Shown here one piece after another: positions 1 through 7,546 of a stretch of 12,878 nt of DNA. The notes under the pieces were generated by a model, which saw nothing but the letters and a program-made list of their open reading frames with translations, was not told the DNA's origin and searched no databases. Position 1 is the first letter of the stretch. Each line of letters begins with the position of its first letter. The position numbers and the translations under genes are program-made. Origin of the DNA: Rickettsiales bacterium (lineage in GTDB: Bacteria > Pseudomonadota > Alphaproteobacteria > Rickettsiales > CANDYO01); assembly GCA_947424995.1 (NCBI GenBank), contig CANDYO010000053.1, positions 1 to 12,878 on the forward strand, written 5' to 3'.

Positions 1-571
1 CTAAAGTTTCAATATTTTTAGTAGCTATTTCGAATAATTTATCATCAAGTTCATCTATTTTTTCATTGGCAATATCTAGTTTATTTTGTAATTCAGTAAC
101 TTCGTTTAGCTTTGAAGCTAGATCCTTATTTACTACTTTTAGCTTATCTTGTAAGTTTCCAATTTCCGTTGCTTTAGAAGCAAGATCTACGTTGGCGGCA
201 TTTAGCTTACTTTGCAAATCAATAACTTCACCTACCTTAGAAGATAGATCCTTATTTACTACTTTTAGTTTATCTTGCAAGCTTTCAATTTCTGTAGCTT
301 TAGAAGCAAGATTTATGTTCGCGGCATTTAATTTACTTTGCAAATCAATAACTTCACCTACCTTAGAAGTAAGATCTTTATTTACTACTTTTAGTTTATC
401 TTGCAAGTTTCCAATTTCTATTGTTTTAGAAGCAAGGTTTGTGTTAGCAGCACTTAGCTTACTTTGTAACTCTTGATTATCAGCCGAATCAACCATTTTT
501 CCACATCTAGCTAATATCATTCTTGCATGCTCATGCAATTGTTCGTCCATTTGTTTTATTCCATCCGCCAT
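1..571 (-). CDS. Coiled-coil repeat protein, unknown function (partial, 3' end outside window)
   Basis: I do not recognise a family. The frame is open from an ATG at 571 to the left edge (190 codons visible, no stop), so the C-terminus is missing. A strong AGGAGG (577-582) lies 5 bases before the ATG and fixes the start. Residues 1-33 are a short non-repetitive head with two Cys/His-containing stretches (LHEHARMILARCGK). From residue 46 to 171 there are six consecutive 21-residue units of the pattern LxSKxxEIxxLQxKLxxxNxx, with hydrophobic residues at heptad a and d positions, which predicts a long regular coiled coil. There is no signal peptide or membrane segment in the visible part. It is the last visible gene of a minus-strand run, starting 19 bases after the stop of the outer-membrane protein gene. 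The opposite strand also has an open frame here, but it lacks a ribosome binding site and only mirrors the repeats. A scaffold, filament or secreted effector role is possible but not shown. Confidence 0.8.
   Translation of the reverse strand, partial: MADGIKQMDEQLHEHARMILARCGKMVDSADNQELQSKLSAANTNLASKTIEIGNLQDKLKVVNKDLTSKVGEVIDLQSKLNAANINLASKATEIESLQDKLKVVNKDLSSKVGEVIDLQSKLNAANVDLASKATEIGNLQDKLKVVNKDLASKLNEVTELQNKLDIANEKIDELDDKLFEIATKNIETL
59..436 (-). repeat. Tandem coding repeat, 63-bp unit arranged as 126-bp near-identical pairs
   Basis: Six 63-bp units (21 codons each) lie in frame inside the partial coiled-coil gene. They alternate between two types (LASKATEI-x2-LQDKL and LxSKVGEV-x2-LQSKL), so the higher-order period is 126 bp: the matching motif recurs on the plus strand at 171, 297 and 423. 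The first two 126-bp copies are nearly identical in DNA, while the third (59-184) has diverged in its second half. Such similarity suggests recent expansion or recombination between units. Confidence 0.85.
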
Positions 572-590
572 ATAAACCTCCTATTGATTA

Positions 591-1298
591 TTAAAATTTA
601 TATACAACACCTAATAAAAATTCGTTTGAGATTAGTTTTCCTGTCCTTGGAGCCGCTGCGGTCGAGCCTCCACTACCTGTTAATGCTCCAGTTTTAAATT
701 TACCCAAATTTACATATTGATAACGCAAGTCCATATCAAAAACTTTACTAACCGTAAATCTAATGCCTAACCCAGCTTTGTAAGCGAAATTATTATGAAC
801 AGCTGTATTATAGTTAGCTGCATAACTAGCACCTAAAGAATTTGCTTTGTTTATTGAAGAGCTTGTTTTATTGCTGGAAACTCCTCCAGCTAAAGTTAGA
901 TAGGGTGTTAAATTATTGACTTCAGTAATGTCGTAATAAGCATTCAGCATTACTGCTAATGACTTTACTTTAGTGTTATATGTATCAGTGATAGTATATG
1001 GGATAAAATTAGATATATATCCTGAAGTAGTAGAATAATTATTTTTAAAATTTGGTCTATAATCTAAGCTTAGGCTAGTACGAAAATATTCGTTAAGTCT
1101 TAAACCTGTTTCAATACCATATACAGGGCTATGATTTAAATTACCTTGAAACCCTCCTTGAGGTTTTTGGCTACGTGCATAGCCTAAATTTAATTGCGCA
1201 TAATAATAATCGTTTTTATTACGTTGCTCTTCTGATGCTACAGCAACTAATGTAGAGCAGATTATAACTATAGATATTGCAGTATTTCTTAATCTCAT
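591..1298 (-). CDS. Small outer-membrane beta-barrel protein (Adr/OMP_b-brl-like surface antigen)
   Basis: The protein is about 235 aa when started at the ATG at 1298, which has GGAGG 8 bases upstream. An in-frame ATG at 1328 would add ten residues ahead of the signal peptide and has no good ribosome binding site. Residues 1 to about 22 form a signal peptide (basic MRLR, then a hydrophobic run ending AVAS). The mature part shows alternating aromatic and hydrophobic beta-strand patterns (YYYAQLNLGY, FRTSLSLDYRP, LAVMLNAYYDI, YLTLAGGV, FAYKAGLGIRF, MDLRYQYVNLG, FLLGVVYKF), fitting an eight-stranded barrel. It ends in the C-terminal Phe typical of BAM-assembled proteins. The order of motifs resembles rickettsial Adr1/Adr2 adhesins and PF13505 barrels; this is family resemblance from memory, not a search. 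It probably sits in the outer membrane with Ser/Thr/Asn-rich loops exposed. It lies 22 bases after the duplicated membrane protein gene and 19 bases before the coiled-coil gene, so co-transcription is likely. Confidence 0.82.
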   Translation of the reverse strand: MRLRNTAISIVIICSTLVAVASEEQRNKNDYYYAQLNLGYARSQKPQGGFQGNLNHSPVYGIETGLRLNEYFRTSLSLDYRPNFKNNYSTTSGYISNFIPYTITDTYNTKVKSLAVMLNAYYDITEVNNLTPYLTLAGGVSSNKTSSSINKANSLGASYAANYNTAVHNNFAYKAGLGIRFTVSKVFDMDLRYQYVNLGKFKTGALTGSGGSTAAAPRTGKLISNEFLLGVVYKF

Positions 1299-1320
1299 GC
1301 TACTATCCTCCATATGTAAT

Positions 1321-2196
1321 TTACGCAAAAATTAAACCTACTTCATCGTGATGAAATCCTAAATTTTGATTATTACCTAATGTTGAAATGTTCATTTCAC
1401 GAATGTCTAAAATATTTTCTAAATGATTGTCTATTAGACCCAATGATTCCCATCCGACTTCATTTACTGCAGTTATTATCTCTGATGTACTTTCATTAGC
1501 ATGTGGATTATGTCCTGCATTTAATTTTAGCCTATTATTTAATAGCTCCTGAAAATTAGAAGCCTTATTAACTTTATCGTCATTCCTACTATCATGTTGG
1601 AGATAGTCATGATTATCTAGAGCAGAGTTATGCGCACCCAAATTAGCAAAGTAGTAGCGAAGATAGATAACTAAAATAGAGGCCATAGACTTAGCCTTAC
1701 CATAAAAAAATTCTAAATTTTGATCACTACCTAATAGTGAAATATCTATTTTATGAATGTCTAGAGTGATTTCTAAATGGTTGTCTGTTGTATCGCCTGA
1801 TGGTTTCCATCCTGCTTCATTTACTGCAGTTATTATCTCTGATGTACTTTCATCAGCATGTGGGTTCTGTCCTGCATTTAATTTTGCTCTATTATTTAAT
1901 GGATCCTGAAAATCAGAATCCTTTTTATCTTTATCATCATCTTCGTCATTATCATCTCTACTATCACGTTGGGGATGGTCACGATTATCTTGAGCAGCGT
2001 TATGCGCACCCAAATTAGCAAGATAATAACAAAGATAGGTGACTAAAGCAGAAGCTATAGCCCCCACTCCATACATCAAAATATGTGTATAATTTCCTTG
2101 AGCAATTTGAGTACCATTTGTTTGAGATAACACCCCCTGAGACAACTCCCCCTTGGTGTAATCTATCTTGGTCACACTTTCTCTTTTTTTAGTCAT
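1321..2196 (-). CDS. Acidic membrane-anchored protein with an internal ~119-residue duplication, unknown function
   Basis: I do not recognise a family. The protein is 291 aa, starting at the ATG at 2196 with GAGGAGG six bases upstream. A polar N-terminus (about residues 1-36, rich in Thr/Gln/Gly) precedes one likely membrane segment (about 38-62, ending YLCYYLANLGAHN). The remainder is two copies of the same block. Each has a hydrophobic patch ending YYxANLGAHN, an acidic Asp-rich stretch (very strong in copy 1), LNNRxKLNAGxNPHA, ESTSEIITAVNExGW, and a Leu/Ile-rich tail (DNHLExxLDI, LGxxQNLxF). In copy 2 the hydrophobic patch is interrupted by Arg, so a second membrane span is uncertain. There is no cleavable signal peptide. 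It is the first gene of the run with the beta-barrel and coiled-coil genes, suggesting an envelope or host-interface role; that is inference from context only. A plus-strand frame within it is a shadow. Confidence 0.75.
   Translation of the reverse strand: MTKKRESVTKIDYTKGELSQGVLSQTNGTQIAQGNYTHILMYGVGAIASALVTYLCYYLANLGAHNAAQDNRDHPQRDSRDDNDEDDDKDKKDSDFQDPLNNRAKLNAGQNPHADESTSEIITAVNEAGWKPSGDTTDNHLEITLDIHKIDISLLGSDQNLEFFYGKAKSMASILVIYLRYYFANLGAHNSALDNHDYLQHDSRNDDKVNKASNFQELLNNRLKLNAGHNPHANESTSEIITAVNEVGWESLGLIDNHLENILDIREMNISTLGNNQNLGFHHDEVGLIFA
1458..2020 (-). repeat. Internal direct duplication within the acidic membrane protein gene
   Basis: Two homologous segments sit head to tail. A 39-base stretch at 1458-1496 is identical to 1815-1853 (offset 357 bases, 119 codons). 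The segment encoding ANLGAHN near 1627 matches the one near 1999 at an offset of 372 bases. The 15-base difference corresponds to five extra codons in the Asp-rich linker of the N-terminal copy. All changes keep the frame, so both copies appear to be under selection as protein. Confidence 0.85.
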
Positions 2197-2251
2197 AATA
2201 TACCTCCTCTAAATTTCGTTAACTTAGGAGCAATATATATGGACTAGGGAA

Positions 2252-2281
2252 CTAATTATTTGATTTTTATCAAATAATTAG
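2252..2281. promoter_or_regulatory. 13-bp perfect inverted repeat with 4-base centre (operator-like)
   Basis: The arms 2252-2264 and 2269-2281 are exact reverse complements around a TTTT centre. The repeat lies about 55 bases upstream of the start of the minus-strand operon that begins at 2196. No uridine tract follows on either strand, so a terminator is unlikely; an operator or an mRNA leader hairpin fits better. A possible minus-strand -10 (TATATT, plus positions 2232-2237) lies downstream, but I see no matching -35 at normal spacing. Confidence 0.4.
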
Positions 2282-2320
2282 AAATTATTATTTCAGGAGG
2301 AAAGTAGAAGATATAGTAAG

Positions 2321-2357
2321 AAAAGCATAAACCATCATGATAATGGCTTATGCTTTT
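2321..2357 (-). terminator. Probable intrinsic terminator of the phasin-like gene
   Basis: The hairpin starts 18 bases after the stop codon of the minus-strand phasin-like gene. Ten base pairs (AAAAGCATAA with TTATGCTTTT), one mismatch and four more pairs enclose a 7-base loop. On the minus strand the stem ends in TTTTCTTAC, a short imperfect uridine tract. Position and shape fit Rho-independent termination of the phasin transcript. Confidence 0.6.
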
Positions 2358-2375
2358 ATTGAATAAAAATTGAAT

Positions 2376-2918
2376 TTATTTTTTTGCTTTAGTTGGGTTC
2401 ACATCAGACATCTTGCTAGGGCAGCAAGAAGCTTTAACTTGATTCATATGTTCACTTACTTTATTTCCAGCTGCTTCAAGCGTTTCTAAATGAAATTTAG
2501 CATACATTTCAGTAAGCTCTCTGAAATCTTCTAAACTAGACTTAATTAAGTCTGCTTGTCTTGCCATATTAGATTCTGGATTACGCGAAGAAGCTACATC
2601 TTGCATCAATTGAGATAATTCTGCAGAATGTTTTTTAACAATTTCTGCTTGTCTACGCATCATTGCTTGAGCATTCTCAAGTGATAACTTACCTAAATCA
2701 GCAAAACCGCTCATATTTTTAAGATTTTCAGCATAACGAGAAGCTACATCAGCTGGACTTTTACTTGGATCATTCTGACAAAAAGCTTTAAGCCAAGGCA
2801 TAGATTCCGTCATTTTACCTGAGATGTCTGCCCAATTTTTTTGATCGAAACCTTTACTCCACATCTCCATAGGATTTTTAAACATTTCCATTATTGGATT
2901 ATTCATAAAACCATTCAT
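2376..2918 (-). CDS. Phasin-family protein
   Basis: The protein is 180 aa and starts at the ATG at 2918, with AGGAG seven bases upstream; an ATG five bases further upstream is out of frame and too close to that site. It is Met-rich at the N-terminus (NPIMEMFKNPMEMW) with no signal peptide or membrane span, and mostly amphipathic helix. Residues ~75-155 (SLENAQAMMRRQAEIVKKHSA, then RQADLIKSSLEDFRELTEMYAKFHLETLEAAG) show the helical pattern with Ala/Gln/Glu repeats typical of alphaproteobacterial phasins. The C-terminus is short, charged and Lys-rich. Phasins coat polyhydroxyalkanoate granules and can act as general amphipathic or chaperone-like proteins. No PHA synthase or depolymerase is in the window, so a granule role here is inference. 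It appears monocistronic, with its own promoter and terminator. Confidence 0.75.
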   Translation of the reverse strand: MNGFMNNPIMEMFKNPMEMWSKGFDQKNWADISGKMTESMPWLKAFCQNDPSKSPADVASRYAENLKNMSGFADLGKLSLENAQAMMRRQAEIVKKHSAELSQLMQDVASSRNPESNMARQADLIKSSLEDFRELTEMYAKFHLETLEAAGNKVSEHMNQVKASCCPSKMSDVNPTKAKK

Positions 2919-2968
2919 AGCATATCTCCTTTTTAGCCGTCAATAATAACCTGTTTTATTTGCAACTA

Positions 2969-2997
2969 ATACTAGCATAAAATTTTGTGCGTCGCAA
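2969..2997 (-). promoter_or_regulatory. Candidate sigma70-type promoter for the phasin-like gene
   Basis: On the minus strand TTGCGA (plus 2992-2997) is followed after exactly 17 bases by TAGTAT (plus 2969-2974), each matching consensus at four of six positions. The -10 ends about 50 bases before the start codon at 2918, leaving a normal leader. The rest of the 304-base divergent gap (2919-3222) holds no gene that I can support. Confidence 0.45.
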
Positions 2998-3179
2998 TAA
3001 GATTGTTATGACTATTTATTTAAATTCCCACAGCAAAAGCTCAAATTAGCCCTGTAGTTATAAGAATAATTAGTTTACACTTGAAAAATAGCTATTCCTG
3101 AATGATAATATTTTAAACTAATGATTGTTATGAGGTTGTTACTACAGTGAAGATAGTAAATCAATTGCTATATTTTTTT

Positions 3180-3185
3180 TTGACA
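3180..3185 (+). promoter_or_regulatory. Possible -35 element for the AsmA-AmpG-regulator operon
   Basis: A perfect TTGACA directly follows a run of T residues and lies 37 bases before the AsmA start codon. No good -10 follows at 16-18 bases (best is TAGAGA at 3204-3209), and that position would leave a leader of only about ten bases. I therefore list it only as a candidate. Confidence 0.25.
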
Positions 3186-3222
3186 TATCTACTAGCAGCA
3201 TCTTAGAGACAGGCAAAAATTT

Positions 3223-6200
3223 ATGTCGAACGTTTTGAATTTTCTAATATCCAGACCTATAAAAATATTAGTTGCTATTATAATCATCTGTATTATAGCT
3301 TTGCGCATTATACCATATTTTATTAATACTGATAAATATAGCGCATTACTGGTTAATAGAATCGCAGAAATTAGCGGAAAAACCGTAACTATTAATGGCA
3401 AGGTAGAACTTACTCTCTCTACAACTGCACGAGTAGCCATTCCAAATATTAGCATTACTGATGCCAACAACCCTAATGAAGGTACTTTTCTTAAAGCTAA
3501 CAATTTAATTCTTTCTGCATCTTTATTCAATTTGCTGCTAGGAAAAAGATCCTTTGATAAATTAGAATTAGAAAATGCGCAGATTAATATAGCAATCATT
3601 CCAGATTCTAAAAATTATCATCCCTTAGTACTACTAGAAAATATACTAACCGATAACAAAATAGTATCTAATTTAAATTCTATTGTACTAAGAGACTCTA
3701 CCATATCATATAATATTAACCTAGGGCAAGGTAGCTTCGACCGAGTTAATCTTAATTTAGACTCTAAAGCTGAGGGTTCAATTGAAATCACAGGAAGTTT
3801 ATATAAAAATATGGCAGGAAGTTTATATAAAGATGACGAATTAATCACATTAGCTTTAACCACCGAAATTGATAAAAATCTAAATCAAGGCTCACAAATT
3901 AAATTGAACATTCAAAGCGATGGATTGAATATAGATTTTGCTGGTCATTTACAAAACATAGACAATAAAGTTAATGTACTTGGTAATATGAAGTCACAAA
4001 TCAAATCTCCATCATTATTAATGTTTGAACTGGTAAAAATCATGCCATTCTTAGAAGAAGTTCAGCAAAAAAACTTAAATGAACCAGTTGAAATAATTTC
4101 AGGCTTTTCAATCGCAGACAACAATGTACGGATAACCGATATTAAAATCAACTCCACTTATCTCAATGGAACTGGTAACTTTGGCTTTTCTTTAAGCGAC
4201 AAATTAAACTTAGAGGTATCTTTTGATTTAGATAGTCTTGATATTACTAAATTTGCATCCTTTAAAGAAGATGACATACCAACAGCTTCATCCGAACAGA
4301 TTCTAGATGACAGCCAAAATATAGATAGTAATAAAAAAAATACCGATTATATAAATTTCTCATTTATTGATACAGCTGCTATTAATATTAGTCTCACTGC
4401 AAAACGGATAATTATGAAAGATATCGAGTTAGAAGATTTTGAACTGTCTTTTAGCACAAATAATGGAATCATTAGCAATAGTGAGCTAGAGTTTTATATT
4501 AGAAATAAGCAGCATAGTTCTAAAGTTATGCTAGCAAATATAGGTTTTAAAAAAGTTGATAATACTAATCTTCTTTTAGGGGACTTTATCAATGAAGGAA
4601 GCAATATTAATGAGACTCTAAAACTATTTAATTTATCTAAATATATCGATATAAAAACAGATCAATTAAGCTATAAGATAAGCTCTAAAATTATTTTCGC
4701 ACCTAAAGAAATATCAATTTTTGAAATAGATGGACAGATTGGAGATACAGGTAATTTTTCTGGCAGCATAGCAACAAAACAAGGGCTAATAAACGATTAT
4801 AACTTAGATCTAAAATTTAACGATCTTACGCTAGAAAATTTTGAATTACCTCTATTCAAAGAAAGATTATATACTTTACTTACTAAATCAAAAGATGACG
4901 ATTATTTATCTTATTTCAGGTGGTTTAGAACTTTATCCGCTTCCTATAATATCAAGCTTGAATTTTTAAATACCGAATTTCAAAATGAAAAAATTAGCAA
5001 TTTGATAAATTTTTGTAAATTGTCCCCAGGTAGCATGTTCCTTAAAGGAACTGTAAAATCAGAGTTTGCCAACGGTAACTACGCCATAGCTTTAACCGCC
5101 AAATCAATAAAGCCAACGATTAGTATCAATATTAATGGAGACTCTTTAGACTATAATCGCTTAAGAGATTTAATGTTTGGCTTCTTAGATAACACTGATA
5201 GCAAAACTAAATCCGATTTAAGTACTTCTTCGGTAGCTGCAAATAGTCAAATATGGTCTAATAAAAAGCTCAATCTTTTTAATATATATAAATACGATGG
5301 ACAATTTGATATTAATTTAGGGAGCTTAAAATTATACGATCAACAATTAAGCGATCTAAAACTTTTAAGCCATACTTCAGCTGAAATATTATACATAGAT
5401 AATCTATATTTTGGTATTTATGGCGGACAATTTCAAGCTCGTGGTAACATCAGTTTTTTTGAACAAATATTATATCAATTTTCATTCACTACTTCTGGAC
5501 TCGAAAGCAAAGATTTAATCGCTAATAGTTTTCCAAAACTTAATTACATTGAAGGACCCATTGCTGCAACTGGATCCATAGTCACTCAAGGAGATAGCCC
5601 TAAAGATTTAGTAGCAAATTTAGGTTTTTCTAGTAATTTTGCAGCTTCTGGTATCAATCTTAATAATCTAGATGCAGATGTAATCGTTGATATAACTCTA
5701 AAACGAACAACTCTTGATATAGACCAAATATTGCCATCACTAGATACTTCTTTAAATAATGGAACAACCAATATTATGAATCTTAATGGTAATTTAAAAG
5801 CTAATAAAGGTATATTCGAAACTAAAAATACTATTTTTAAAACTAGATTCTCGAGTGCTATTTTTGCGATGTCATTAGATCTAAATAACCTTACTATTTC
5901 AACTAATACCATCTTTTTATTCCTTCCTTATGTAGGATCTCCTATTTCTTATGGTATTAGTACTAGTGGAAGCTTAGAAAACGGTTTACAAAAAACTATT
6001 GACGCCAAGAATTTGTTAATATATGTTAAGGATGAGTATAAAATAGTCACTGCTCAAGATGCTCTTGATGCTCAACAAGCTAAGCAACAGCAACAGGATC
6101 AGAAGGCAGCTTTATCCGAAGATCCAGATAATAAAAACTACCTATATTATAAAATACTAGAACAAAATCTTATAGATAGAAGAAAATCAGATAAATCAAT

Positions 6201-6273
6201 GATGCCAAATAATTCTCTAAACAAAACCCAAGGAGTTATGGATGTCCCAATCACAACAACTACCCCTAATTGA
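3223..6273 (+). CDS. AsmA-family envelope protein (bridge-like lipid transport/outer-membrane homeostasis)
   Basis: The protein is 1016 aa, long for AsmA itself and closer to the larger AsmA/YhjG-type members. A single N-terminal membrane anchor (about residues 13-33) is followed by the family's N-terminal motif (INTDKYSALLVNRIAEISGK, then VTINGKVELTL at ~55-65). A very long, Asn/Ser/Ile-rich beta-repeat region follows, and then an AsmA C-terminal segment (about 760-950, including YFGIYGGQFQARG). The last ~80 residues are polar, Gln-rich and probably disordered. Members sit in the inner membrane with a periplasmic beta-groove and are linked to phospholipid movement and outer-membrane integrity. 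The start has only a weak AGG upstream; no better in-frame start is evident. The gene overlaps ampG by 32 bases and contains its ribosome binding site, so the two are probably translationally coupled. A minus-strand frame over its start is a shadow. Confidence 0.85.
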   Translation: MSNVLNFLISRPIKILVAIIIICIIALRIIPYFINTDKYSALLVNRIAEISGKTVTINGKVELTLSTTARVAIPNISITDANNPNEGTFLKANNLILSASLFNLLLGKRSFDKLELENAQINIAIIPDSKNYHPLVLLENILTDNKIVSNLNSIVLRDSTISYNINLGQGSFDRVNLNLDSKAEGSIEITGSLYKNMAGSLYKDDELITLALTTEIDKNLNQGSQIKLNIQSDGLNIDFAGHLQNIDNKVNVLGNMKSQIKSPSLLMFELVKIMPFLEEVQQKNLNEPVEIISGFSIADNNVRITDIKINSTYLNGTGNFGFSLSDKLNLEVSFDLDSLDITKFASFKEDDIPTASSEQILDDSQNIDSNKKNTDYINFSFIDTAAINISLTAKRIIMKDIELEDFELSFSTNNGIISNSELEFYIRNKQHSSKVMLANIGFKKVDNTNLLLGDFINEGSNINETLKLFNLSKYIDIKTDQLSYKISSKIIFAPKEISIFEIDGQIGDTGNFSGSIATKQGLINDYNLDLKFNDLTLENFELPLFKERLYTLLTKSKDDDYLSYFRWFRTLSASYNIKLEFLNTEFQNEKISNLINFCKLSPGSMFLKGTVKSEFANGNYAIALTAKSIKPTISININGDSLDYNRLRDLMFGFLDNTDSKTKSDLSTSSVAANSQIWSNKKLNLFNIYKYDGQFDINLGSLKLYDQQLSDLKLLSHTSAEILYIDNLYFGIYGGQFQARGNISFFEQILYQFSFTTSGLESKDLIANSFPKLNYIEGPIAATGSIVTQGDSPKDLVANLGFSSNFAASGINLNNLDADVIVDITLKRTTLDIDQILPSLDTSLNNGTTNIMNLNGNLKANKGIFETKNTIFKTRFSSAIFAMSLDLNNLTISTNTIFLFLPYVGSPISYGISTSGSLENGLQKTIDAKNLLIYVKDEYKIVTAQDALDAQQAKQQQQDQKAALSEDPDNKNYLYYKILEQNLIDRRKSDKSMMPNNSLNKTQGVMDVPITTTTPN
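3791..3831 (+). repeat. Short in-frame direct repeat inside the AsmA-family gene
   Basis: A 17-base sequence at 3791-3807 recurs exactly at 3815-3831 (24-base offset, eight codons). It produces GSLYKNMA followed by GSLYKDDE. This looks like a small slippage duplication that keeps the reading frame. Confidence 0.7.
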
Positions 6274-7546
6274 AAAAATAAAACAAGTAGCCACTGCTCT
6301 TTGTAATTATAGAATTTTTTCAATTTTATTACTTGGCTTTTCAGCTGGTATTCCTTTAGCATTAACTGGTTCTGCTTTAAGCATGTGGTTATCTCGCATA
6401 GATATTGACGTAAAAACTATTGGTTTATTTGCTTTAGTTAGTATTCCATATTCATTTAAATTTTTATGGTCATTTCTTTTTGATAATATTCCTATCCCAT
6501 ACTTTAGTAAACGCTTTGGATTCAGAAAAAGTTGGTTGATCTTAATACAGACTTGCTTAGTAATTGCAATCATCAGCTTAGGAAACACTTCTCCTTTAGA
6601 AAATATAACTCTAACTGCGATAGCAGCTCTCTTAGTAGCATTCTGCTCTGCCACTCAAGATATAGTCATAGATGCACTAAGAATAGAAGTGCTAAAAGAT
6701 GAAGAGCAAGCCCTTGGAGCAACTATGTATGTATATGGGTACCGCATTGCGATGCTTGTCTCTGGTGCCGGCTCTTTATTGCTTGCAGATTATATTCCAT
6801 GGAGTTCAGTTTTTCAAATAATGGGCCTGGCTATTTTAGTTGGAATTATTGCGGTACTTTTTTTAAAAGAACCGGCTTATTCAACTAAACGACTCAACGA
6901 TATCCAGAAATTTAATTTTAAAGAAATGTTTACAGTGCTAACTTGGAAACCTATCTTAGATTTCTGTCAACGTTCTCGCTGGTTACCAATCTTATTATTC
7001 GTTATATTTTATAAATTTTCTGATGCTTTATTGGGTTCCTTGCAAAGCAAATTCTATGTTACTATGGGCTTTTCAAATACTGAAGTTGCTTATATCACCA
7101 AAGGTTTTGGCTTTTTTATGACCTTAGCTGGATTATTTGTTGGAGGTTTGATTTACTATCGCTTAGGAACTTTCAAGAGCCTATTGCTAGCTGGCATCTT
7201 ACAAATGTTATCAAATCTAGTATTTATCTGGGTTGCTAACGAACAGCATGATCTAGTAGCTCTTTCTACTGCTATAGCTATAGAAAATATTACCGGAGCG
7301 ATTAATACTGTAGTAATAATAGCATACTTAAGTAGTCTTTGTAATATCGCTTATACCGCCACTCAATACGCACTGCTTTCTTCTCTCTCTAGTGTTGGAA
7401 GAACTATGCTTTCTGCTCCTGCAGGATATCTAGTAGATTCATTTGGTTGGGTGAATTTCTTCTGGATTTCTGCAGTTGCTGGCATTCCAGCGATAGTATT
7501 ATTATTTATGATCTTTAATAAAGAATTAAAGCATGAAACCGCTTAA
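6242..7546 (+). CDS. ampG: AmpG-type muropeptide permease (MFS)
   Basis: The protein is 434 aa with about 12 hydrophobic segments, the usual size for short AmpG proteins. Family signatures are present: GFSAGIPLALTGSALSMWL (residues 32-50) in the first helix, KFLWSFLFDNIPIP (73-86), and ATQDIVIDALRIE (137-149) in the loop that distinguishes AmpG from other MFS carriers. AmpG imports GlcNAc-anhydroMurNAc peptides from the periplasm for peptidoglycan recycling. The start at 6242 is chosen because AGGAG (6231-6235) lies six bases upstream; the ATG at 6238 is in the AsmA frame. The gene begins inside the AsmA-family gene and ends 14 bases into the response regulator gene, so the three are probably one transcript. 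I cannot tell from sequence whether the substrate is strictly muropeptides, since several paralogues can exist in Rickettsiales. Confidence 0.88.
   Translation: MSQSQQLPLIEKIKQVATALCNYRIFSILLLGFSAGIPLALTGSALSMWLSRIDIDVKTIGLFALVSIPYSFKFLWSFLFDNIPIPYFSKRFGFRKSWLILIQTCLVIAIISLGNTSPLENITLTAIAALLVAFCSATQDIVIDALRIEVLKDEEQALGATMYVYGYRIAMLVSGAGSLLLADYIPWSSVFQIMGLAILVGIIAVLFLKEPAYSTKRLNDIQKFNFKEMFTVLTWKPILDFCQRSRWLPILLFVIFYKFSDALLGSLQSKFYVTMGFSNTEVAYITKGFGFFMTLAGLFVGGLIYYRLGTFKSLLLAGILQMLSNLVFIWVANEQHDLVALSTAIAIENITGAINTVVIIAYLSSLCNIAYTATQYALLSSLSSVGRTMLSAPAGYLVDSFGWVNFFWISAVAGIPAIVLLFMIFNKELKHETA

Noticed and set aside
66..476. Plus-strand open frame with a repeated Ser/Phe/Leu-rich product
   Set aside because: It is the antisense of the coiled-coil repeat gene; it has no ribosome binding site, while the minus frame has AGGAGG and heptad structure.
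1788..2018. Plus-strand open frame rich in His/Tyr/Leu
   Set aside because: It is a shadow of the duplicated acidic gene (antisense of Asp/Asn codons) and has no start signal.
2253..2280. The long palindrome as an intrinsic terminator
   Set aside because: The stem is AT-only near the loop and no uridine tract follows on either strand; the phasin hairpin at 2321-2357 already serves that role.
3192..3599. Minus-strand frame over the AsmA start
   Set aside because: It lies antisense to the well-supported AsmA N-terminal anchor and motif and has no family signature.
5586..5912. Minus-strand frame inside the AsmA-family gene
   Set aside because: The product is a hydrophobic antisense of beta-repeat coding with no ribosome binding site.
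6307..6654. Minus-strand frame within ampG
   Set aside because: It is antisense to diagnostic AmpG helices and has no supporting signal.
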